Source of the DNA: Oligella urethralis DSM 7531
Lineage (GTDB): Bacteria > Pseudomonadota > Gammaproteobacteria > Burkholderiales > Burkholderiaceae_B
Direction of reading: 5' to 3'
NCBI RefSeq assembly: GCF_000372065.1
Contig: NZ_AQVB01000004.1
Span: 88,177 to 152,176 of the forward strand
DNA length: 64,000 nucleotides
Part shown: positions 1 through 8,392 of the stretch, one piece after another
Numbering within the stretch: position 1 is the stretch's first letter
Layout: each line of letters begins with the position of its first letter
Program-made: the position numbers and the translations under genes
Notes under the pieces: model-generated
The model's input: the letters and a program-made list of their open reading frames with translations, nothing else
The model's database searches: none
Told to the model about the DNA's origin: nothing

Positions 1-2179
1 CCTTGGTGGTGATATTAATAATATTTGAATCCGCCTCGGCAATTTTAATCATTAATGCACCTAAGGCACCTTTTTCATTGTCCAAAGTGATTTCTAAGCG
101 CGTCGATAAATGCTTAGAGGGATCCTCATCCCAGGCTACCTTAACCCAACGCTCAGGTTCTTTTTCTTTGGATCGTAAAGCGGTAGGACAGTCATTGGTA
201 TGTACGACAATACCGTAACCAGGTCGTAATACAGCCATGATCTGATCGCCGGGGATCGGCATACAACAAGGCGCTAATTGAACTGCTTGTCCTTCTTTGC
301 CTTGGATTAAAATGGTGGAACGATAGGCGGTTGACATTTCATCTAGCACGGCGGCCGTGGTCGCCAACAGTGGATTGTCGATCAAGAAACGCCGTGCTAC
401 CACCTGTGCTAGGCGTGTGCCCAGACCAATATCTAAAAATACTTCATCAATACTCTTGGCACCGGCATTAATTGCCAAGCGATACCAAATCGGGTCTTCA
501 TCTTCAGGAACGCGAATGCCTAATTCAGCCATCGCTTGATGTAACAGCTTTTCGCCGAAGCGCATGGAGTCATTAGAATTTGATTTACGTAAAAAATTAC
601 GGATTTCTGCGCGTGCTCGTCCAGTACGTACAAACTCCATCCATGAGGTTTTAGGGGTGGCGTCCTCAGCCGTGATGATATTTACCGTTTGGCCGCTGTG
701 CAATGGTGTATTGATGGCAACTGCTTCACCATCAATCTCGGCAGAAACAACGTGATTACCCACATCGGTGTGAATAGCATAAGCAAAGTCAACTGGCGTG
801 GCACCGCGCGGTAATGAAATAATCTTGCCGCGTGGTGTGAGCACAAATACCGCATCGGGGAAAAGATCTACCTTAACATAATCCAAGAACTCCGCTGAGT
901 CATGCGTTTGTTGTTGGATATCGAGTAGCGACTGTAACCATTGATGCGTTTGCTGCTGAATATCGTTAAGATTGGCTCCCTTGGATTTATAGATCCAATG
1001 CGACACCAAGCCTTTTTCAGCCATATTATGCATATCACGGGTACGGATTTGAAATTCAACGGCATTACCATGTGGACCGATTAGGGTTGTATGCAATGAC
1101 TGGTAGCCGTTAATTTTAGGGATCGCAATATAGTCTTTAAACTTTCCCGGCACCGGGCGATAGAGCTGGTGTAATACACCGAGTGCTAAATAACACTCCG
1201 GCAGAGTATTAACAATCACTCTAAAACCATGCAAATCCAGGACTTCCGCAAAACTTTTCTTTTGCTCGACCATTTTGCGATGCACGCTGTAGAGTGACTT
1301 TTCACGACCATTGACCTCTGCCTCAATGCCTTGGGCTGTTAAGCTAGAGACCACGGTATCGAGGATTTTAGTTAACACCTCACGGCGATTACCCTTGGCG
1401 GCCATCATCGCTTTTTCAAGCACTTGATAGCGGAAAGGGTGGGCCGCAGCCAGACAAAGATTGTGGAATTCACGTACTAAGGTATTGAGACCAAGACGAT
1501 CAGCAATAGGGGCATAAATTTCTAGGGTTTCACGTGCCACACGGCGCCCCTTTTCAGGTGTCACGCCGCCTAGAGTGCGCATATTGTGCAATCTATCCGC
1601 TAGCTTGACCAAAATAACACGTACATCCTTAGCCATGGCCAGGAGCATTTTTCTAAAACTCTCAGCCTGTTGTTCGGCCTTTGATGTAAAGCGGATTTTA
1701 TCTAATTTGGTGAGGCCGTCAACGAGTTCAGCAACGTCGCTATTAAAGGCCTCAGCAATTTCCTGTTTGGTGACGTCTTGATCTTCAATGGTGTCGTGCA
1801 ATAATGCTGCCACCAAAGCATTAATATCTAGCTTCCACTCAGCGCAGATCTCGCACACAGCTACCGGGTGCGTAATATAGGGAAGACCGCTATCACGCAT
1901 TTGTCCTAGATGTGCTTTATCTGCAAAATGATAGGCACGGACAACGGTATCGATATCTTCATCGGATAGATAAAGACTGATTTTTTGTAAAAGATTATCA
2001 AGAATCCCAGCCTTTGCGGGATCCTTGTCCTGTGACTTAGCTTTAGCGTAGCTATTTAATAATAAGTAGTTTTGTACCGCAACTTGAAGGTTTTTTGCTT
2101 TAGGCACAGCCTTGTCCTCACGTGATGCTGAACCACGTCTAAAACGACTTAAGAAATCGCTTGCGCCTTTTTTACTCAT
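1..2179 (-). CDS. spoT: Bifunctional (p)ppGpp synthetase/hydrolase SpoT/RelA (3' end outside window)
   Basis: Makes and degrades the alarmone (p)ppGpp. I read 726 codons from the ATG at 2179-2177 to the left edge. The N-terminal hydrolase domain carries AHLGQMRDSGLPYITHP and the HD motif HDTIEDQ. The synthetase domain follows (FRVIV, then KFKDYIAIPKINGYQSLHT). The K-x-K-D charge pattern resembles the RXKD of bifunctional enzymes rather than the EXDD of RelA-only synthetases. A TGS domain (VFVLTPRGKIISLPRGATP) and the start of a C-terminal ACT domain (LEITLDNEKGALG) come next; only the last residues are cut off. It lies 62 nt downstream of rpoZ, the conserved gmk-rpoZ-spoT order. The hydrolase residues are intact, so a bifunctional enzyme is expected. 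Confidence 0.95.
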   Translation of the reverse strand, partial: MSKKGASDFLSRFRRGSASREDKAVPKAKNLQVAVQNYLLLNSYAKAKSQDKDPAKAGILDNLLQKISLYLSDEDIDTVVRAYHFADKAHLGQMRDSGLPYITHPVAVCEICAEWKLDINALVAALLHDTIEDQDVTKQEIAEAFNSDVAELVDGLTKLDKIRFTSKAEQQAESFRKMLLAMAKDVRVILVKLADRLHNMRTLGGVTPEKGRRVARETLEIYAPIADRLGLNTLVREFHNLCLAAAHPFRYQVLEKAMMAAKGNRREVLTKILDTVVSSLTAQGIEAEVNGREKSLYSVHRKMVEQKKSFAEVLDLHGFRVIVNTLPECYLALGVLHQLYRPVPGKFKDYIAIPKINGYQSLHTTLIGPHGNAVEFQIRTRDMHNMAEKGLVSHWIYKSKGANLNDIQQQTHQWLQSLLDIQQQTHDSAEFLDYVKVDLFPDAVFVLTPRGKIISLPRGATPVDFAYAIHTDVGNHVVSAEIDGEAVAINTPLHSGQTVNIITAEDATPKTSWMEFVRTGRARAEIRNFLRKSNSNDSMRFGEKLLHQAMAELGIRVPEDEDPIWYRLAINAGAKSIDEVFLDIGLGTRLAQVVARRFLIDNPLLATTAAVLDEMSTAYRSTILIQGKEGQAVQLAPCCMPIPGDQIMAVLRPGYGIVVHTNDCPTALRSKEKEPERWVKVAWDEDPSKHLSTRLEITLDNEKGALGALMIKIAEADSNIINITTK

Positions 2180-2241
2180 AAGCTTGTATTATTCCAATTC
2201 ATTACGCACAGTACAAATGCCACCACTTTAAGTATAAAGCA

Positions 2242-2448
2242 TTAAAGCGGCACTTTGCGAAGCATTTCTAAACCAGTTTTACCTGCTGCAATTTCGCGCA
2301 AAGCAATCACGGTAGGTTTGTCACGGTTGACATCGACACGCGGTTCATGACCTTGTGCAATTTCACGGGCACGGTAGGTTGCTACTAGGGTTAAATCAAA
2401 GCGGTTATTAATTTTTTCTAAACTATCTTCAACGGTGATACGAGCCAT
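2242..2448 (-). CDS. rpoZ: DNA-directed RNA polymerase omega subunit
   Basis: Small 68-residue subunit that helps assemble RNA polymerase and forms part of the ppGpp-binding site. The sequence starts [19 protein letters not shown] and contains the conserved [12 protein letters not shown] and [13 protein letters not shown] segments. Length is normal for a betaproteobacterial omega (about 67-70 residues). It sits between gmk and spoT on the same strand, the usual order. A weak terminator-like hairpin separates it from gmk. Confidence 0.96.
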   Translation of the reverse strand: MARITVEDSLEKINNRFDLTLVATYRAREIAQGHEPRVDVNRDKPTVIALREIAAGKTGLEMLRKVPL

Positions 2449-2474
2449 ATGTTAATAATTCTCATGAAAATGGG

Positions 2475-2508
2475 TTAAAAACTGAAGCCATTCATTAAAG
2501 ATGGCTTC
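2475..2508 (-). terminator. Hairpin plus T-run between gmk and rpoZ
   Basis: On the minus strand an 8-bp stem (GAAGCCAT / ATGGCTTC, plus-strand 2484-2491 and 2501-2508) with a 9-nt loop is followed by AGTTTTTAA. This looks like a rho-independent terminator or attenuator acting on transcripts leaving gmk, so rpoZ-spoT may be only partly co-transcribed with gmk. Confidence 0.55.
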
Positions 2509-2540
2509 AATATACTGATAAAAAAGCTGGTGAAGGCTAT

Positions 2541-3170
2541 TTATTGAGCTAAAATTCCATAACTTTGGAAGAGCTCACTATGCTTTTTTGCTTGACTGGC
2601 AAAACGCAGACGAGCAACCGCAACAATTTGTTGCAATTGCTGTAGCGCCACACTAAAGTCATCATTAATAATAACATATTCACATTTATCAGCTTGCGCT
2701 ATTTCTTTGCTCGCTGCAAGGACACGACGCTCGATCACTGCCTGACTATCTTGGCCACGCTTATTTAAGCGTTCATTTAAAATTTCAATCGACGGTGGCA
2801 GGATAAAAATATCAATCACTTGTGGAAATTGCTCACGTACTTGAGCAGCACCTTGCCAGTCGATTTCCAATAAAATATCTTGTCCCTTGTCGATACGCTC
2901 CTGGACATAGGCTTTAGGGGTGCCATAGTAGTTGTCGTGCACTTTGGCCCACTCCAGCAGTTCATTATTATCTCTTAGCGTTTCAAATTCCTCGACCGAG
3001 AGAAATTTATAATGCACATTATCCTGTTCGCCGGGACGCGGCGCACGGGTAGTGCAGGAGATAGATAAGCCGATATTGCTGTCTTCCTTTAAGAGTGCAC
3101 TGATCAAGCTGGATTTACCAGCACCACTGGGTGCCACAACCATAAAGACATTGCCTGGGAAATTTTTCAT
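2541..3170 (-). CDS. gmk: Guanylate kinase
   Basis: Phosphorylates GMP to GDP with ATP. The 209-residue protein has the P-loop APSGAGKSS (residues 13-21), the GMP-binding stretch [19 protein letters not shown] and the [13 protein letters not shown] segment. Length matches the bacterial family (about 205-210). It is the first gene of the gmk-rpoZ-spoT cluster and diverges from ung across an 80-nt AT-rich gap that must hold promoters for both. Confidence 0.97.
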   Translation of the reverse strand: MKNFPGNVFMVVAPSGAGKSSLISALLKEDSNIGLSISCTTRAPRPGEQDNVHYKFLSVEEFETLRDNNELLEWAKVHDNYYGTPKAYVQERIDKGQDILLEIDWQGAAQVREQFPQVIDIFILPPSIEILNERLNKRGQDSQAVIERRVLAASKEIAQADKCEYVIINDDFSVALQQLQQIVAVARLRFASQAKKHSELFQSYGILAQ

Positions 3171-3250
3171 GGATGCTACTTTGATAATTCAATAATTCAA
3201 TTAATATATTACAAATTGTACATAATTTAGATCGTTTATCGGAGTTTTAG

Positions 3251-3910
3251 GTGCAAAGTTGGCAAGAGTTAATTGAACATGAGCAGTCGCAAGCTTATTT
3301 TAAAAATTTATGTTTATACCTTGAGCAGGAACGTGCCGCAGGGCAGGTGATTTATCCACCGTCTGCAGAGATATTTAATGCCTTTAAATTAACTCCTTTG
3401 GAACAAGTTAAGGTGGTGATTTTAGGTCAAGATCCCTATCATGGTCCGCAACAAGCCCATGGATTGGCATTTTCAGTAAATCCAGGCATAGCCATACCAC
3501 CATCGTTAAAAAATATTTATAAAGAGTTAGCAAATGATATTGCAGGCTTTACCACGCCGAGACACGGGGACTTACGCAGTTGGGCCAAGCAGGGGGTATT
3601 TTTACTTAATACGGTCTTAACCGTGCGTCATGCGGCTGCGCATTCGCATGCCGAGATTGGCTGGGAGCGCTTTACGGATGAAGTGATTGCCACCTTAAAT
3701 AAGCAAAAAACTGCTTTAGTCTTTTTATTATGGGGCTCGCATGCCCAGAAAAAAGGTCGCTTTATCGATAAGCAAAAGCATTTGGTACTGACTGCCCCAC
3801 ATCCTTCACCTTTGTCTGCTTATCGGGGATTTTTCGGCTGTGGGCATTTTTCAAAGGCGAATAACTATTTAATTAAGCACGGTGTGGCGCCTATTCATTG
3901 GCAGCTTTAA
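3251..3910 (+). CDS. ung: Uracil-DNA glycosylase, family 1
   Basis: Removes uracil from DNA as the first step of base excision repair. The 219-residue protein has the water-activating motif [18 protein letters not shown] (catalytic Asp61) and the DNA-intercalation motif [14 protein letters not shown] (His184). The start is a GTG at 3251; a GGAG Shine-Dalgarno at 3241-3244 lies 6 nt upstream, and no in-frame ATG fits as well. It diverges from gmk. Confidence 0.97.
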   Translation: MQSWQELIEHEQSQAYFKNLCLYLEQERAAGQVIYPPSAEIFNAFKLTPLEQVKVVILGQDPYHGPQQAHGLAFSVNPGIAIPPSLKNIYKELANDIAGFTTPRHGDLRSWAKQGVFLLNTVLTVRHAAAHSHAEIGWERFTDEVIATLNKQKTALVFLLWGSHAQKKGRFIDKQKHLVLTAPHPSPLSAYRGFFGCGHFSKANNYLIKHGVAPIHWQL

Positions 3911-4031
3911 GGAGCTCGGCCACTGCCTGTCAAGCACATTGCGTATGGATATCCATAGTTAGTTCTGTTGATTGTTGTTTGATCTGCTCTGTAGGAAACT
4001 GAAATACCAACACACATTTCAGGAGTAGAAA

Positions 4032-4379
4032 ATGACAATATCCAAGCATCATCCCATGACAGGCGGTGCCGCTGCATTGCCTGCGCAAGGCAAAGCAACA
4101 GTGGCAGCTCGGGGTCGCAGCTTGTGGCGACAAAGTGGTCAAGCCATGACCGAATACATTATCATTGTGGCCTTAGTGGCGGTGGCTGCCATTGCTACCT
4201 ATCAGCTGTTTGGTCAAGTGGTTCGTTCACAAACTGCTGCCATGGCCAAAGAACTGGCTGGTGAGGACGGTACTGCGCAATCACAGATGGCACAGTCAGC
4301 AGCCCAGTCGGCCGAGCAGCAGACGGCCTCAAAATCTTTAAAATCCTTTACTGGCAACGCGGACGCCGCTGGTGGCTAG
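4032..4379 (+). CDS. Flp/Tad-type pilin-like protein with class III signal
   Basis: First gene of the Tad-like operon; 115 residues. A long basic leader of about 36 residues ends in a prepilin-peptidase-type site, SG|QAMTEY, with Glu at +5, followed by a hydrophobic helix (IIIVALVAVAAIATYQLFG). The remaining C-terminal part is polar, Ala/Gln/Ser-rich and unstructured-looking. This is the layout of Flp-family type IVb pilins, though the leader and tail are longer than in a typical Flp (50-70 residues). The start is chosen by an AGGAG at 4021-4025, 6 nt before ATG. It is probably processed by a prepilin peptidase and assembled as the major or a minor fibre subunit; that peptidase is not encoded in this window. 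Confidence 0.75.
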   Translation: MTISKHHPMTGGAAALPAQGKATVAARGRSLWRQSGQAMTEYIIIVALVAVAAIATYQLFGQVVRSQTAAMAKELAGEDGTAQSQMAQSAAQSAEQQTASKSLKSFTGNADAAGG

Positions 4380-4393
4380 TCATTGTTAAGTGG

Positions 4394-5845
4394 GTGTTGA
4401 CGATGAAAGGCTTTAAGGCGCTCGCTTTGTCTTGTCCGCTTAGCTATATGCGCATGTTTAAAACACAACAGGCATTGAACCAGCAAAGCGGACAGGCATT
4501 GATACTCGGTTTAGCCATGTTACTGGTATTGGTCGTGCTTTTGATGAGCTTATTTCAACAAAGTCGACTAGTGAATGCTAAGGCTAAACAAATTCATACC
4601 GTAGAAGCGGCGGCTTATTCTGGTGCCTTAATCCAAGCGCGTGCTTTAAATATGCAGGGCTATATCAATTTGGCTCAAGTTGGTCATCAAATCGCGATGG
4701 CGCATTTAGTGACCTTAGGCTCTTGGGCCAAGTTTGCAGCCACTGAAAATCGTCAATACCTCACTGCTAATCCACCTTCTTATCTGATTGGTATGATGTT
4801 TGGCATTTCTCATCAAAATGCTTATGCGGCCTCACGTCGTGCAAGTTCAATTATTTCTTTTGCAGAACGTCACAATGAGTTAGAGCAGCGCTACGCCAAA
4901 CACGATGAGATTGTGAATCAGGTGCTATTGGAAGTCGCTTACGCAATTCGAAAGCATCAAACAACGACGCGTGATGCGGCGATACATGCAGTAATTGAAG
5001 CCAATTATCCGGGTTATCAAGTGGCTATCACAGACGCTGCCCTCAGTTCAGCTACTGTTGATATGTCAAAGCAAGTACGTTGGCAGCTGACGGAGCAAGA
5101 TAATCAGCATTTCACTACGGTTTATAAGCCAAGCGGTAATTATCGCTCCTTGATCACTCAGGTTGCAAAAGTATATAAATTTTTAGATCCGCGTCAGGAT
5201 TTAACAAGAAATAACTGGCCTGTGAGTAAACGTTGTCCGCATTTACGCCATGAATTAAGACGTCAAGGCACTACCATTTTGAATCAGCATGGTAATTGGC
5301 AAGCTACCGATACGCAATCTTTCCATGCTTTACGCTCTAACCGTTGGATTGGCTGCTATTACCGTGAATATCCGATGGCTTGGGGTTGGGTTTCGGGGGC
5401 ATTGAATACTATCCCAGAAGGTATGGAGTATAGCGAAAATCCGCCGGATGATTTTGCGAATCAAGACTTTTGGCGCTGGGTCAAAGAGGCGACACAGTGG
5501 GATTTATTAGGCGGCGTACAAAATCCTTTGGCTAACTCCCGCGCTATCAAGCAGCGCGTGCAATGGGGTGGTGGCGGTTTAGTGCCTTATGTGGATATCA
5601 ATTCTGAGGCTAAGGATACATTAAGCTTTCAATTGCATTTAAGTGGGCCTGAAGTGGACGGTCAATTGATGACGGTGAGTGCCCAGGCTGAGAGTTTTTT
5701 TGAGCGTTTTAAGGCACGTACTGACGCTAAGCATGAAAAAGCCAATCTATGGCATCCCTATTGGTTAGCACGTTTAACTGAGACCGCTGAATCCTCCTCA
5801 GAAGCAGCTGCCAGTGCTAGCAAATTAGCAAATTTTAAGGAGTAG
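4394..5845 (+). CDS. TadG/TadE-related membrane-anchored pilus assembly protein
   Basis: 483 residues. A QSGQALILGLAMLLVLVVLLMS segment near residues 31-52 forms a single N-terminal transmembrane helix. It is followed by a helical QSRLVNAKAKQIHTVEAAAYSGA stretch, as seen in Tad-locus pseudopilin-like proteins. The rest (about 430 residues) is probably extracytoplasmic; I recognise no domain in it. The SGQ junction matches those of the two flanking pilin-like proteins, but position +5 is Leu rather than Glu, so processing is uncertain. The start could be GTG 4394 or ATG 4403; neither has a strong ribosome site. The next gene follows after 2 nt, so they are co-translated. Confidence 0.65.
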   Translation: MLTMKGFKALALSCPLSYMRMFKTQQALNQQSGQALILGLAMLLVLVVLLMSLFQQSRLVNAKAKQIHTVEAAAYSGALIQARALNMQGYINLAQVGHQIAMAHLVTLGSWAKFAATENRQYLTANPPSYLIGMMFGISHQNAYAASRRASSIISFAERHNELEQRYAKHDEIVNQVLLEVAYAIRKHQTTTRDAAIHAVIEANYPGYQVAITDAALSSATVDMSKQVRWQLTEQDNQHFTTVYKPSGNYRSLITQVAKVYKFLDPRQDLTRNNWPVSKRCPHLRHELRRQGTTILNQHGNWQATDTQSFHALRSNRWIGCYYREYPMAWGWVSGALNTIPEGMEYSENPPDDFANQDFWRWVKEATQWDLLGGVQNPLANSRAIKQRVQWGGGGLVPYVDINSEAKDTLSFQLHLSGPEVDGQLMTVSAQAESFFERFKARTDAKHEKANLWHPYWLARLTETAESSSEAAASASKLANFKE

Positions 5846-5847
5846 CT

Positions 5848-6627
5848 ATGGCTAGTTATTTATTGACATCATGGCGCCATTCAAGTTTAGCAGCGCAAAG
5901 TGGTCAATCCATTGTGGAAAGCTTGGTTTTGTTGTTAGTGCTGATAGTCTTTTTTAGCGCCATCCCATGGTTTGGGCGTATTAGTGATATTGCACTACAA
6001 CAGATGAATGCTAGCCGCTATGCCGCATTTCAATTAACGCGGCATGAAGAGGGTATTGATGAAGCCGATTTAAAGCACCGTTTCTTTTTATCAAAAGAAC
6101 ATCAGTGGCGCGATCGTGCGCATAACAAAATCATCCAGCACGATAGGATTCACGTTCAATTGGATCGCTCAAAAAAACTAGCCGCCGCAATGCAGCCGGG
6201 TGCAGATGAAATCTATGCAACAAGGCTGCGGCAAGAGTGGCAGGTTGAGGATAAGGGAGTGGCAGCGGTGCATGTGACTACCCGTCCTCACTACACCCAA
6301 GTTGACGATCGGAGTCATGTAGCGATGAGTCCAGGACTGTCATTTTTTGATCAGCAACTGCTTAATATTCAACGACATACTGCCATATTGACTGGTGCGG
6401 CGCATAGTGCCACCGATATGAATGCGCATCGCCGAACCGCAGAAAGTAATTTGGCGTGGGGTGAAGCAAGCCAAGCTTCTTATGAAAGTGGTCGTAAGGT
6501 GGCGGAGATAGCTGCGCCTATTGATGCCGCATGGAAGCGTCCTGCACCAGTTTTTGATTGGCTATCTCCTTGGGCAGGGGCATTACCCGGTCATCATTTA
6601 GAGCATGTAACAGATGGGAGTAAGTGA
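5848..6627 (+). CDS. TadE-like pseudopilin
   Basis: 259 residues. QSGQSIVESLVLLLVLIVFFSAIPWFG (about residues 17-43) has a prepilin-type cleavage site G19|Q20 with Glu at +5, followed by one hydrophobic helix. The DIALQQMNASRYAAFQLTRHEE stretch is typical of TadE-family minor pseudopilins in betaproteobacterial Tad loci. The remaining 200 residues are polar and unrecognised. The upstream gene ends 2 nt before the ATG, and the next gene's start overlaps this stop codon. Confidence 0.7.
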   Translation: MASYLLTSWRHSSLAAQSGQSIVESLVLLLVLIVFFSAIPWFGRISDIALQQMNASRYAAFQLTRHEEGIDEADLKHRFFLSKEHQWRDRAHNKIIQHDRIHVQLDRSKKLAAAMQPGADEIYATRLRQEWQVEDKGVAAVHVTTRPHYTQVDDRSHVAMSPGLSFFDQQLLNIQRHTAILTGAAHSATDMNAHRRTAESNLAWGEASQASYESGRKVAEIAAPIDAAWKRPAPVFDWLSPWAGALPGHHLEHVTDGSK

Positions 6628-7385
6628 TGCGGCTGACTTTAAATGATTGCAGAGCGCTGTTGGTCTTGCTATTGATGATGGCGAGCACACTTGGCAGGGC
6701 TTCAGAGATTGAACGAGGGGCGACCATGGTGGCGCATGAAGTAAGTCAACGCCTATCGCTGGAGCTTAGGGAAAAGGTTTTTCAAGGGCAGGTATTTTCT
6801 CAAGCACTGAGTGCCTGGCAAGTGAGTTCGGAGACTGATTTTTCTAATTTGCTGAGGCGCTTAGCTAAGCAAAGCGTTTTTCAGCAATATCACAGCATTG
6901 GCAATGTCATCATCTTAAGCGGTGAGTTGGGCAAGTATTCGCTCTTGTTGCAGCTTGAACGCATCAATTTCGACGCTTATCAGGGCCTATTAAGTGTGAT
7001 GCCGGCGACTCCGTTTGCATTTCATACGAGTTCATCGGCACCGCTCTATACGCACTTAGTCAATGAGTTTAAGGAGCTTAGTCCTCAACGCTTAGCTTGG
7101 TTGCCATCATCGTCGTTGCTATTAATGAATATCCAAAGCGATAATCAGCGCTCGCAACAGATTTACTTTGATGCGATGGATATTGCATCGTTCCAGCAGC
7201 AGCTTGAGAACAATTTAATCTTAGCTGGTTGGGAGCGGAGTAACAGCACAGAGTTTGGGCTCAGTTTGTGGTCTAAGCAAGGACGTCAAGTACGTCTGTA
7301 TTACAGTGCTCAGGCCGAAGGTACCGCACTGTATGTATTAAGTGATGACTTATCAAAGGATAGTTATGAAATTACAGATCAATAA
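6627..7385 (+). CDS. Exported protein of unknown function in the Tad operon
   Basis: About 252 residues. The start is ATG 6627 (stop/start overlap TGATG), supported by GGGAG at 6616-6620 with a 6-nt spacer; a GTG at 6624 is also in frame. The N-terminus (DCRALLVLLLMMASTLGRA) looks like a Sec signal peptide, and the mature part has no obvious membrane helix. I do not recognise the family. Its place between the pseudopilins and CpaB suggests a periplasmic assembly or pilotin-like role, which is inference only. Confidence 0.6.
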   Translation: MRLTLNDCRALLVLLLMMASTLGRASEIERGATMVAHEVSQRLSLELREKVFQGQVFSQALSAWQVSSETDFSNLLRRLAKQSVFQQYHSIGNVIILSGELGKYSLLLQLERINFDAYQGLLSVMPATPFAFHTSSSAPLYTHLVNEFKELSPQRLAWLPSSSLLLMNIQSDNQRSQQIYFDAMDIASFQQQLENNLILAGWERSNSTEFGLSLWSKQGRQVRLYYSAQAEGTALYVLSDDLSKDSYEITDQ

Positions 7386-8349
7386 AAAAGCGACGGTTGT
7401 GATTTCTTTGGCCATTTTTGCCGGCTTGTTAGCTGCTTGGTCAGCACAAAAGTACATTAATGAAAAGGTGGAAATGCTGGAAGCGCAAGCACGTGTCGAG
7501 ACCGTGCAACGTGTCGTAGCAGCCTACGATTTACCTGAGGGTACAAGAATTGATTCACACCATGTAGCGGTGCGTGATATTCCCAAGGAATGGGTTGCCG
7601 GTGGCAGTATTTTGCCCGAGGAATTTATTCATATTCAGGGGCAGGTGGTGACAGCTTCGCTAAAGCGTGGTGATCAGCTTTTATGGGCAAATACGGCGCA
7701 TGTTAAAAGCAAGCCTTTTTCTGACAAAATCAGCCCTGGACGTCGTGCCGTCACCATCCCAGTGGACACCATCAACTCGGTCTCAGGTATGTTGGTGCCT
7801 GGCGATTTAATTGATCTTTATGTCTCCTTTGAATATCGACGCAAGCAAATTACCGCCCCCTTATTACAGGGTGTATTGGTAATGGCTACGGGTCAACAAA
7901 GTCGTCCGGGTGTGGAGCCAGGTGATGTTAATTCAAGGTATTCCACGGTAACTCTGGATACGGCACCGGAGGAGGCGGCAAAGTTGGTAGCGGCTAGGCA
8001 AGCCGGCACCATTACGGCCTTATTACGTAATCCGACAGACGATAAAGCCGCTCAAAAAGGGGTGAGAGGTGATTTAGCCAATATGCTCGGTATTGCGACA
8101 CCACCACCACCGATTAAGCGTAAACCACAGGTGATTTATGGTGATCAAAATAATAAGAAACTGCCTAATTTAGCCATTAATCCAGAGGTTGAAACGACCA
8201 CCAAGGACGATCGCGGTGTCTTTGAATTACCAGCTCAGGAGGATTTGGTTAGCGCTTGGATTAACTCATTACCTAAGACCCAAATTAGTGAGGAGCTTAG
8301 CTTAAATGGCCCGCTAACTGAGGAACATGAAATGGTATTAGGCGATTAA
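7366..8349 (+). CDS. cpaB: CpaB/RcpC-family Flp pilus assembly protein
   Basis: 327 residues from ATG 7366, which has AAAGGA at 7355-7360 and overlaps the upstream gene by 20 nt; a longer in-frame GTG at 7342 is less likely. An N-terminal membrane anchor (VVISLAIFAGLLAAWSAQKYI) precedes a SAF domain (VVAAYDLPEGTRIDSHHV, IQGQVVTASLKRGDQLLWAN) and the CpaB core (GRRAVTIPVDTINSVSGMLVPGDLIDLYVS). In Tad systems this protein works in the periplasm with the secretin, which is the next gene. Confidence 0.88.
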   Translation: MKLQINKKATVVISLAIFAGLLAAWSAQKYINEKVEMLEAQARVETVQRVVAAYDLPEGTRIDSHHVAVRDIPKEWVAGGSILPEEFIHIQGQVVTASLKRGDQLLWANTAHVKSKPFSDKISPGRRAVTIPVDTINSVSGMLVPGDLIDLYVSFEYRRKQITAPLLQGVLVMATGQQSRPGVEPGDVNSRYSTVTLDTAPEEAAKLVAARQAGTITALLRNPTDDKAAQKGVRGDLANMLGIATPPPPIKRKPQVIYGDQNNKKLPNLAINPEVETTTKDDRGVFELPAQEDLVSAWINSLPKTQISEELSLNGPLTEEHEMVLGD

Positions 8350-8392
8350 CGGTCTAGCACTTGAAATGCTTTACAAAAAGAGGAGATGTCTA

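Noticed and set aside
3-1781. Several plus-strand frames in the first 1.8 kb
   Set aside because: They are antisense to spoT, whose minus-strand reading is conserved along its whole length to the left edge.
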